A stretch of 64,000 nt of DNA from contig JALUTQ010000032.1 of NCBI GenBank assembly GCA_032718865.1, positions 868,001 to 932,000 on the forward strand, in the 5' to 3' direction. The position numbers were made by a program, and so were the translations under genes. The notes below the pieces were generated by a model. It saw only the letters and a program-made list of their open reading frames with translations. It had not been told where the DNA came from and made no database searches. The stretch is from Tilletia caries. Taxonomy: Eukaryota; Basidiomycota; Exobasidiomycetes; Tilletiales; Tilletiaceae. Of the stretch, positions 31,760-41,700 are shown in pieces. Position 1 is the first letter of the stretch. The number at the start of each line of letters is the position of its first letter.

Positions 31760-33339
31760 ATGGGTTCACCTCACCGGCGATCATTAGTCGACGGACAAGC
31801 CACCTTGACGGCTGTCCCGACAACGACCACGCAGACCGGGAAGCGCGGTCGAGAGCAACATGCCGATGTTGAGGACGACACGCCCATAGGACTCCTCGCG
31901 AAACGTCCACGTCCTGTCCTTTACAGCGCATATCCTGCTCAGACTGCAGCTCCTCCGCATCGTGAGTCGACAGCAGCATGCTACCATCTTCTTTCCCAGC
32001 TTACGCTTACTGAACACGCGTTACACACAAACGTTCTTTCGCAGCTTCACACGCTCTGCCGGCGGCGCCGACTGTTACTCCCCCATTGCAGCAGCATAAA
32101 GACGCCTGTATGTACACACGTCAGTGCCACTCTGTTGCCTTCCTTGCTCACCAAGCGATAATCTTCTTCTTCATTATCTGCGCAGCACGGGATGCCATCG
32201 CCACCAGTGGCTCGGAAGTACAGACCAAAGGAGTAGCAACGCGGGAAGGCAGTGGAATTGTGCGCTCCTCGGGTGAGTAGGCTACATTGACTTTGAGTTC
32301 ATCCGTCGGTCTAATCCGCTAAACTTTCTGCCTACCTTTACTCCAATCACCATCAGATCCATGCCAGAAGGTCAAAGCAGAATTTACGCGCGCTGCCAGA
32401 GTCGCGAAGACCGTTTCGGCTCCCGATGATGCTACATGGCAGGCGCCACCGGTCTGGACTTCTTCGGGACGCTACGTCAGGGCAAGGAATACATCCATTG
32501 TCGGACGGGGCAGCTACGGCGCCGTCGCCAAGGTTGTTGATCTCCTTACCGGCCATACTCGCGCCAGGAAACGGCAACACTACGATGGTCAACCTCCACA
32601 GCGACTGCTTTTCGAAATCGAATCTCTGTCGCTCGTGCAGCGACATGAAGGCATTGCCGAGCTACTGGACGTCGTGTACAACACGAAGAGTATCGACATC
32701 ATCATGCCATTATACGACCGGACGTTGCAGGATTTGATCGACGACCAAGAAGGGCGGGAGCTTCGTCCACGCAAGGCACGGCAGCTGTCAAAGCAGCTGA
32801 TCTCGGCAGTCGGCCACATACACCGCCACGGATTGGTGCACCTAGACTTGAAGCCTGCCAACATCATGATCACTCGAGAGTCCTGTCTCAAGGTTCTCGA
32901 CTTTGGCTTAGCCCGGACAGTTGGCGCGGATCAAGATAGCTCGACAGTGGGGACGATCGGCTACACAGCGCCGGAATGCATGCTGGGTTCCCGCCGGCCC
33001 ACATTCCAGAACCACGTTTGGTCGGTAGGGTGCATTATTGCGGAAATGTACTCCGGACGCCCCCTTTTCGCGTGTAGCGACGATGAAGGTTATCTGCGAG
33101 ATCTCCTCAAGTTCACCGGGCATCCAGGAGGTCCGGTCTACCCGGAGGGAAAGTATCCTCCGCCTACGGAATGGGAAGTGCCGACGACTTGGGGCCCCTT
33201 CAAGTCAGATGCCGACCACAGACTTCAAGACTTGGACGCCGTTGCAGCCGCCATGATCAGCGAGATGCTCATACTCATTCCAAACCGACGTCCGCATCTG
33301 GCTATGTTCCTCAAGGATCCTCTCTACTCGCGTTCTTGA
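31760..33339 (+). CDS. Protein kinase gene carried inside the hAT element
   Basis: Four exons (31760-31961, 32045-32107, 32186-32272, 32357-33339) with GT-AG introns and consistent split codons give 444 residues. The first ~150 residues are disordered with a basic KRGREQ stretch. The kinase domain has glycine loop GRGSYGAVAKV (167-177), ATP lysine at 189, catalytic HLDLKPAN (279-286, Leu for the usual Arg), DFGLAR (299), APE (322-324), and a CMGC-like WSVGCIIAEMYSGRPLF. The Asp that normally precedes VWS is His (337). Catalytic Asp281, Lys189 and DFG remain, so activity is possible though regulation may differ. Nearest resemblance is to CDK/MAPK-type (CMGC) kinases. Intactness inside the TIRs argues it moves with the element. 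Confidence 0.85.
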
Positions 33340-33586
33340 CGCGCGCTCGCAGCTAGAATACATCTTTATATTTGCTTTCACACACTACCTTGTCCGTGTG
33401 TCTCAACTCTCGTCTCTCTTTATGCAACTTGCAAGTCAGATTCAATGCGAGTTGTCTCCTTTCTACTACCCTGGAGGACTCAGAACCGGCGCTGGAGTGT
33501 CAAGAGAAGGAATCGTTCATTTCGGAGAGGAGGTATCGAGAAAGCTGTACAGCATCTGGCTGATGTTGATCAGACAGCTTAGCAGC

Positions 33587-36500
33587 TCATGCGGTGCGCA
33601 GTTCACGGCGGCGGTCCTTGTTCGTCTTCTTCTTTTGGGCGCCGCTATTGTTGTTCGCTTTTCTCTTCGTGTCGTCTGGATCGGGAAGTATCTTGTGGCT
33701 GTGAGCCACCTTGAGGGCCTGCTCGGGGAGCCCAGCGAGCTCGTCGGCGCCAGTGACCAACCAGTGCCTTGTGGTTACAAGTCTTGAGATACTGGCAGCT
33801 GAGAGGCTCCCTCGCCTGTTTGTGCTGACGAGAGCCGCCTGTGAGAACACACGCTCAACCGCGGAGGACGAGCCGGGAATCGCCAAGATGATCCGAGCGA
33901 GCTTGGAAATGGTTGGGAACACGGCTTCGTTGTCTCGCCACCACTTGTATGGAGTACGGTCCGACGTTCGCCATGGGCTATTCTTTGGATCGAGGTAGCG
34001 GGTTACCTCGTCGTCCCGATCTCCATCTTCCAGCGCTGCATTTGATTCGTCCGCGGCCTCTTCCCTCCGAGCGCGCGCTGCGGAGCAAGGCGAAGGGGGT
34101 TCCGTGCTGGACGAAACGAGCTGCGCTACTCGGAGAACCGGAGAAGCCGCGGGAGACTGAGAGGAATCCACAAGCTCGTCCAGCAATTCGCGCAGGGCGG
34201 TCTCCGCCCTTCCTGGGTAAGTTGGATAGGAGATCTTGAACAGCTTTCGGTTGTTGGGGTGAAGGAGGGTGGCCGCCAATATAACGCGATTGCGGAGGGC
34301 GATGTTTCTGTATTTCCGCAGCTTGTTCTCCATCGCGTTGAGGAACTTCGTGATTTCGCCTCTGGTCTCCTCATCAAGTGCGTTATTTGCTGCCGCCCGA
34401 CGAACATGTGCCGCAATTTCGTCCCGAAGACTGGCGTGGTAGTCGAGAACCGCGTAGAGTGTTCCCTCCGTCTTCTCCATCTTCTTCGTAATCGAAGCCG
34501 CCAGCCCTAGAATCGGCTCCAAGAGCATGAGCTGCTGCCACTGCGTGTCGGTGAGCAGGTAGTCCCCCAGCACCTCGCCCCGGACCCCGATGTGCGCTCG
34601 ACAATGCGAGTCGATGGCCGCTCGAATGTCGAGAGCACTTTGAATCATGGCAAAGTGGGAATTCCATCTGGTCTTGTTCGGCTTCGACGGGAACGGAGCT
34701 TCGGCAAGCAAGGGTTGGTGGTGGTGGTATTCCTGCTGCATTCGACGCCTGAACGCTACTTGACGCTGACTGCTGCGGTGGATCCATGTGGTGAAAGCGG
34801 CCAGCTTGGCGACTCCGTTCACAGGCTTGCTCTGGTTACCGGAAGGACGGGACTCTCCACTTGCCTCCGGTCCTCCGTCGTCGTCTGAGCCAATATCTTC
34901 TTCGCCAGGAGCCATTTCGGGAAGTGCCTCTTCGTCGTCTTCGTCCTCGGCGAGGTCCAGAGGGGAGATAACATCGTCTCCATCCTCCTCTTCCTCCTCA
35001 CCGTCCTCGGCGGCGTCCTCCTCCTCATCTTCTTCCGGCTCCACGTCGTCCGAGTCCGAGAGGATGATCTCTTTTCTGTTCTCGTCCACGACGGAGATTC
35101 TAGGCTTGGGACGGATGTCCAAAACCTTCCGCTGTGTCTTCGTTTTGACTTTGATGTCGAACTTTGCAAATCCGGCCCGAACCGCGAGGTTGATGTGGTG
35201 ATTGAGGCAGAGGATCCGATAGTCGTTGGCCGTCCATGTACCCGTGTTCCGTAGGCTGGCCTTAGGAAACGCCGAACAAGACGCCTTCAGCATCTTCTGC
35301 ACGGAGAGATCGTCCTGATGAGCCGACGGATCACGCTGCTGCATGTGTTCCTCCTCCAAGTCGTGCTCCATCAGCGTCAACATGCGTGTGTTTGTTCCCG
35401 CCGAGTCGCTGACAACCGCCCCGTACCACTTGTCGTCCAACTTCAGCTTCTTGATCGTACGGACAAGATGTCCTGCGAAGGTAGCGCCACTGTGCTTTTC
35501 TTGAACGACGTCGAACGAAAGGAGGCGCTCGTGATATTCCCATTTGGCGTCGACATAAGAGCCGATTATTCCCATGAAGGAATGCTGAAAGCCTTTGTTG
35601 GTCCATCCGTCGTGTTGTAGAGCCATGAGGGTGTCCATGCCCTGGAGCTCAGAGATCAGATTGGACGCCAGGTGAGAGTTGAATTTCTTGAGGTCGCGCT
35701 GTACCTGCCGGGCGCTCTTGAAGGACGTGGTAGCACGATGATCAAGAGATCGGATCAGCTTCTTCATCGAGACGGAGCTGAGCAGGGTGAAGGGGAGAGC
35801 ATTCCGAATCACGCAGACGAGGGCCAGCCTTCGGGTCAAGTCAATGTCCAGAGCTTGATGTGCGTTCAGCCAGCCGCGGACGCTGGTTCCGCGATATGAG
35901 CCAGCGAGAGTCGATGTTTCCGGCATAGACGATCGCTTCTCCGCGCCTTCTTCGGCTTGTCGGATAAGTGCGGCGGCAGCGTCGGTTTTGGGACCGTTGC
36001 AAAATCCGAGATGTAGCTTGAGATTGGTTGGTTTGCCTTGCATCGACGCCGTCTTGGGCTCGCAACACTTGAGACACAACCAGCTTTCTTTGATCTTGTC
36101 GCCCTTCTTGAACGTGCTGATGTACTTGAATCCCTCGTAGCCTTCGGCCACCGTCCAGCCGAGAAGACTTGCCTTAGCAGCACGAGAGAGAGGGATGTCG
36201 CCCTCGTACATGGGAGCGCCCAGCTTGGCCTCACGTGCTGACTGAGTAAGGGCTTCATCCTGCTTGGAAACGGCAAGGGCGTTCGTTGTGTTCGTCGGAA
36301 CCCTTGCGAGCTCGAGGCCCGTCGTCTTCTGCTGCGCTGCTATGATGTCCAAGAACGAGGGGCCTTCGTTCTCGCCTTCGCAGTCTTCGAACCCATCGCC
36401 GACGCTAACCGGAGCTTGTCGTTGTGCTGCTCGAGCTCGAGCTGCCGGCGAGGGAGGCAACGCAGCTTCTTGAGATGCCGCCCGTGTCATCCTGCGAGGC

Positions 36501-37480
36501 GGATTGTTCAACGGCCTTCGCGGTTCCGTCGGTGGCGTTGGCGCTTTCTTAGCTTGAGCTAGCAGCTTGCGCTCCTCTGCCGTCGGAGGCGCAGAGCGTC
36601 TGGGAGCGGGGTTCGCTCGTGCCTTCTTCTTGCTGGGACCAGGCGATGGAGAACGTCGTGGAGCAGGATTGGATGCAGAAAGATGCCGCACCTTGCTCGA
36701 TAGCTTCGAAGCGGAATGAAGATCCTCATCGTTCTCGTCTTCGTGGCTGCTGGTATCACCGTCGCTGCCGCCTGCATCGCGAGTATTTTCCTTCGCGGAA
36801 CCGGACGTTTCGCCGCTGCCCATGACGTATCCCTTGAAGACCTTAGGAGCAGCAGGTCGCGACGACTTTCGGACCGGACTGGGCTCCCGAGACCCTTGTC
36901 GGCTGCCGGTGGGAAGCTGAAGGCTGGACGAACGGGCTTGCGCGGATGAGGGGAGGACAGGGGGTCGGAGCAGCTGTTCCCGAATGGCCTGGTTCTCTTG
37001 GTTTGGCGCCGGTGGAACATGGAGCTGAGAATGCTGGGAGCTCTTGACAGACTGACTCTGGGAAAACTGAAGGTAGTCGTCGAATGCCGTGGTCGATTTC
37101 AGCTGCTCAAACCGCTCTTGTGACTCGGAAAATCGGAAAGGAGGCTGAAGTGAAGGAACCAATGAGGTATAGAGCGATCATTAGCAAAACGTAGAGAAGA
37201 GGTCCAAAACCACCGAGGAGAGAGAGGATCTGTTAAGACTCACAGGCTCATTGAACGCGTCGCCTTCCGTGTCTGGTTCATTGAACAGATTGGCTATCTT
37301 GCGCGCGGATATAGAGAGCTCCGGAGTGAGATTGGGGATGTTGTCGATCTTGTCACCGAAGTGGTGGATCTTGAAGCTGTCCTGCGTCTTGAGCTCGGCG
37401 AGGGCGTCGCACAGCAACAGCTCGCTCTCCAGCGCCGCCCTGATCGCTGCGGGAGACTGGACCGCCACGGATTCGGTCAT
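33587..37480 (-). CDS. hAT-family transposase
   Basis: Exon 1 37480-37244 (79 codons) and exon 2 37144-33587, both phase 0, give about 1,264 residues. Features in order: a disordered Ser/Pro/Arg-rich N-terminus; a BED-like finger (WLCLKCCEPK ... LHLGFC); the RNase-H-like core with QHDGWTNKGFQHSFMGI and VSDSAGTNTRM; an acidic insert (EPEEDEEEDAAEDGEEEEED); RWNSHFAMIQSAL; and the C-terminal dimerisation domain SSAVERVFSQAALVSTNRRG. All classic hAT landmarks are present and the frame is open throughout. Stops 247 bases from the convergent kinase gene. Confidence 0.95.
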
Positions 37481-37852
37481 GTTGATTGGCGTTGAGGGCT
37501 GGAGAGCGGATGAGGTTGGGCGATGAAGTCGAATGAAGGGATAAATGGCAAAGACTGCGCCGCAGACAGAAGGGGTGTGCGTGTGAGATTGTGAGATTTT
37601 TAGCCGAGGGGTGACGAAAATATGAGCGAGAAGATCTTATATGATCTCATATGATCATATATGATCTCATATGATCATATATGATCTTAAAAATTGGAGG
37701 GTTTTATGATCAAAATTCATGTGTCATATATGAGTGGTCATATGACATGAAACATGACTTTGCGATTTTGGCACGTAGTCATATATGACATGACACATGA
37801 CTTGGCCTCCAAATAAGATCTTATAAGACATGTGCCGAGCACTAGTCGAGGG

Positions 37853-37946
37853 TGATGGATGCGCGACGTTGGGGATCTGCAGGCTCTGGCCATAAAGCCA
37901 TGAAAGGTGTGCAAGTGGAGAGATCGGACGGCGGTGAAAAAAGCAT
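37853..37946 (-). pseudogene. FHA-like gene, 5' part, split off by the hAT
   Basis: From the ATG at 37946 the minus strand reads MLFSPPSDLSTCTPFMALWP to the target site, where the codons for T-L-D match those on the other side of the hAT (31381). The two parts are one reading frame interrupted by 6.5 kb. Confidence 0.55.
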
Positions 37947-38070
37947 AGCCGCTATCTGTTGGAACGAAAAGATGGCGAGGATGAGGAGCGATGTATGAGG
38001 AGGAGCAGCTGTTGAGCAGCGAAAGGTGGGAGGCAGAGGCGAGATGGCGAGGGAAGGGGACGTTAGGATG

Positions 38071-38088
38071 AATCGACTCTCATCACCA
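38071..38088 (-). promoter_or_regulatory. Primer-binding-site-like sequence
   Basis: TGGTGATGAGAGTCGATT on the minus strand begins directly at the LTR edge; TGG would pair with a tRNA CCA end. The tRNA species is not determined. Confidence 0.5.
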
Positions 38089-38327
38089 TGTACTGGACAA
38101 GCTATTGTAAGCTGTCCAGCAAGGCAAAGGCAAGAGTAAAGTGATTCGATGTCGAGAGCTAAATACAGTGAGAAGTGTGATGCGAAGGTGACAGGGAGAG
38201 AGAAAGAGAAGGGTCTCGGCCGAGAGAAAGGAGAGGAAAGTGGAGAAGAAAGGGAAAGAGAAGGAAGGGAGAAGATAAGATAAGATAGATGGCCACGTGG
38301 TTAAGCCACGTGGTCCCATCTAGCACA
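38089..38327 (-). repeat. LTR (5' copy relative to the element)
   Basis: 239 bases, nearly identical to 29603-29846; one GATAA unit fewer. Confidence 0.9.
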
Positions 38328-38332
38328 CCTTC

Positions 38333-38700
38333 TCAGCTGTTTTATTGAGAGAATTTAAAAGCGACCCAATTTTTAATGGCTCTCGACTTATTGACTTCGA
38401 GCGGTGATTCATTATGCATAGCTTTGGGAGGGTCCGCAGATAGGATCCACCGGACACTACGTCCCAGCCTGCCCTGGGAATGGGCAGGCTTCCGATCAGC
38501 AGCATGACTGCGAATTCTACGCTTCTACTCAATGTGCATGGTTGATCATGGCAACGAGGCGCAGCCTTACTTTTCGGGTGTTTCCCAAGTACATAAATAT
38601 TTGGGCAGCGCGTGTCAGCTGGTTGGACCCCTAATAAGAGCAAACATTTCATGGTGAGTGTAGATGCGGCACCTCCCGGAGCTGGGCGACGCGCCCGAGT
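38333..38700. other. Spacer between LTR element and tandem array
   Basis: No gene. Contains a hairpin AGCCTGCCC-TGGGAAT-GGGCAGGCT at about 38469-38493. Confidence 0.5.
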
Positions 38701-38709
38701 CAGGCATTG

Positions 38710-41700
38710 TTGGATATATGCATCATCCATGACACTTGGGTCGAGACTGGTCTCACCTTTTAGTATAGTGGTAGAATGTTCATAACAGATTAAGAGTCTG
38801 ATCGACTCTGTCGTGAGTTCGAATCCCGGTATCTCCAGACTTCTTTTCCGACCATTTTTCTTGTCGGGTGCTTGTCGGGTTTTTTTCCACAGCACGTGCT
38901 CCGGGTACTCCGGGCCGAAAGAGTCTCACCCCTAGTCCTATGGGGTCTCGCGTCTCAGACCAAAGGGTCATGATGATGAGAGGGAGTGTTGGATATATGC
39001 ATCATCCATGACACTTGGGTCGAGACTGGTCTCACCTTTTAGTATAGTGGTAGAATGTTCATAACATAGAATGTTCATAACAGATTAAGAGTCTGATCGA
39101 CTCTGTCGTGAGTTCGAATCCCGGTATCTCCAGACTTCTTTTTCCGACCATTTTTCTTGTCGGGTGCTTGTCGGGTTTTTTTCCACAGCACGTGCTCCGG
39201 GTACTCCGGGCCGAAAGAGTCTCACCCCTAGTCCTATGGGGTCTCGCGTCTCAGACCAAAGGGTCATGATGATGAGAGGGAGTGTTGGATATATGCATCA
39301 TCCATGACACTTGGGTCGAGACTGGTCTCACCTTTTAGTATAGTGGTAGAATGTTCACAACAGATTAAGAGTCTGATCGACTCTGTCGTGAGTTCGATTC
39401 CCGGTATCTCCAGACTTCTTTTTCCGACCATTTTTCTTGTCGGGTGCTTGTCGGGTTTTTTTCCACAGCACGTGCTCCGGGTACTCCGGGCCGAAAGAGT
39501 CTCACCCCTAGTCCTATGGGGTCTCGCGTCTCAGACCAAAGGGTCATGATGATGAGAGGGAGTGTTGGATATATGCATCATCCATGACACTTGGGTCGAG
39601 ACTGGTCTCACCTTTTAGTATAGTGGTAGAATGTTCATAACATAGAATGTTCATAACAGATTAAGAGTCTGATCGACTCTGTCGTGAGTTCGAATCCCGG
39701 TATCTCCAGACTTCTTTTCCGACCATTTTCTTGTCGGGTGCTTGTCGGGTTTTTCCACAGCACGTGCTCCGGGTACTCCGGGCCGAAAGAGTCTCACCCC
39801 TAGTCCTATGGGGTCTCGCGTCTCAGACCAAAGGGTCATGATGATGAGAGGGAGTGTTGGATATATGCATCATCCATGACACTTGGGTCGAGACTGGTCT
39901 CACCTTTTAGTATAGTGGTAGAATGTTCACAACAGATTAAGAGTCTGATCGACTCTGTCGTGAGTTCGAATCCCGGTATCTCCAGACTTCTTTTTCCGAC
40001 CATTTTTCTTGTCGGGTGCTTGTCGGGTTTTTTTCCACAGCACGTGCTCCGGGTACTCCGGGCCGAAAGAGTCTCACCCCTAGTCCTATGGGGTCTCGCG
40101 TCTCAGACCAAAGGGTCATGATGATGAGAGGGAGTGTTGGATATATGCATCATCCATGACACTTGGGTCGAGACTGGTCTCACCTTTTAGTATAGTGGTA
40201 GAATGTTCACAACAGATTAAGAGTCTGATCGACTCTGTCGTGAGTTCGAATCCCGGTATCTCCAGACTTCTTTTCCGACCATTTTCTTGTCGGGTGCTTG
40301 TCGGGTTTTTCCACAGCACGTGCTCCGGGTACTCCGGGCCGAAAGAGTCTCACCCCTAGTCCTATGGGGTCTCGCGTCTCAGACCAAAGGGTCATGATGA
40401 TGAGAGGGAGTGTTGGATATATGCATCATCCATGACACTTGGGTCGAGACTGGTCTCACCTTTTAGTATAGTGGTAGAATGTTCACAACAGATTAAGAGT
40501 CTGATCGACTCTGTCGTGAGTTCGAATCCCGGTATCTCCAGACTTCTTTTTCCGACCATTTTTCTTGTCGGGTGCTTGTCGGGTTTTTTTCCACAGCACG
40601 TGCTCCGGGTACTCCGGGCCGAAAGAGTCTCACCCCTAGTCCTATGGGGTCTCGCGTCTCAGACCAAAGGGTCATGATGATGAGAGGGAGTGTTGGATAT
40701 ATGCATCATCCATGACACTTGGGTCGAGACTGGTCTCACCTTTTAGTATAGTGGTAGAATGTTCACAACAGATTAAGAGTCTGATCGACTCTGTCGTGAG
40801 TTCGAATCCCGGTATCTCCAGACTTCTTTTTCCGACCATTTTCTTGTCGGGTGCTTGTCGGGTTTTTTTCCACAGCACGTGCTCCGGGTACTCCGGGCCG
40901 AAAGAGTCTCACCCCTAGTCCTATGGGGTCTCGCGTCTCAGACCAAAGGGTCATGATGATGAGAGGGAGTGTTGGATATATGCATCATCCATGACACTTG
41001 GGTCGAGACTGGTCTCACCTTTTTAGTATAGTGGTAGAATGTTCACAACAGATTAAGAGTCTGATCGACTCTGTCGTGAGTTCGAATCCCGGTATCTCCA
41101 GACTTCTTTTTCCGACCATTTTCTTGTCGGGTGCTTGTCGGGTTTTTTTCCACAGCACGTGCTCCGGGTACTCCGGGCCGAAAGAGTCTCACCCCTAGTC
41201 CTATGGGGTCTCGCGTCTCAGACCAAAGGGTCATGATGATGAGAGGGAGTGTTGGATATATGCATCATCCATGACACTTGGGTCGAGACTGGTCTCACCT
41301 TTTAGTATAGTGGTAGAATGTTCACAACAGATTAAGAGTCTGATCGACTCTGTCGTGAGTTCGAATCCCGGTATCTCCAGACTTCTTTTTCCGACCATTT
41401 TCTTGTCGGGTGCTTGTCGGGTTTTTTTCCACAGCACGTGCTCCGGGTACTCCGGGCCGAAAGAGTCTCACCCCTAGTCCTATGGGGTCTCGCGTCTCAG
41501 ACCAAAGGGTCATGATGATGAGAGGGAGTGTTGGATATATGCATCATCCATGACACTTGGGTCGAGACTGGTCTCACCTTTTAGTATAGTGGTAGAATGT
41601 TCACAACAGATTAAGAGTCTGATCGACTCTGTCGTGAGTTCGAATCCCGGTATCTCCAGACTTCTTTTTCCGACCATTTTCTTGTCGGGTGCTTGTCGGG

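Larger units (their letters stand above)
31382..37844. mobile_element. Complete hAT transposon with kinase cargo
   Basis: 6,463 bases. Ends CAGTGCTCGGCA (31382-31393) and TGCCGAGCACTA (37833-37844), 11 of 12 inverted matches, with the 8-base TSD GTCGAGGG (31374-31381 and 37845-37852), the hallmark of hAT elements. Both subterminal regions (about 31390-31640 and 37610-37830) are AT-rich and packed with TCATAT/ATATGA and GATCTTATA motifs, likely transposase binding sites. It holds two convergent genes: a protein kinase (+) and the hAT transposase (-). A sequence-intact, possibly autonomous copy. Confidence 0.95.
29603..38327 (-). mobile_element. Non-autonomous LTR retrotransposon interrupted by a hAT element
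   Basis: Two near-identical LTRs (29603-29846, 38089-38327) with TG...CA ends on both strands and 5-base TSD CCTTC (29598-29602 and 38328-38332). Without the hAT and its TSD the element is about 2.25 kb. On the minus strand the 5' LTR is followed at once by TGGTGATGAGAGTC, a primer-binding-site-like sequence, so the element reads leftward. No reverse transcriptase or integrase is visible; instead it holds an FHA-like gene in the same orientation. LTRs differ by about three substitutions and one GATAA unit, so insertion is fairly recent. Confidence 0.85.

Noticed and set aside
38761..38847. A functional tRNA gene in each unit (Leu-AAG, Ile-GAT or, on the other strand, Lys)
   Set aside because: The acceptor stem has no partner and the T stem is mismatched in every unit; only the internal promoter boxes and an anticodon-like arm remain.
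38710..38988. Hammerhead ribozyme in the repeat unit
   Set aside because: A GAAA is present but the CTGATGA core is not; only ATGATGA occurs and the stems do not fit.
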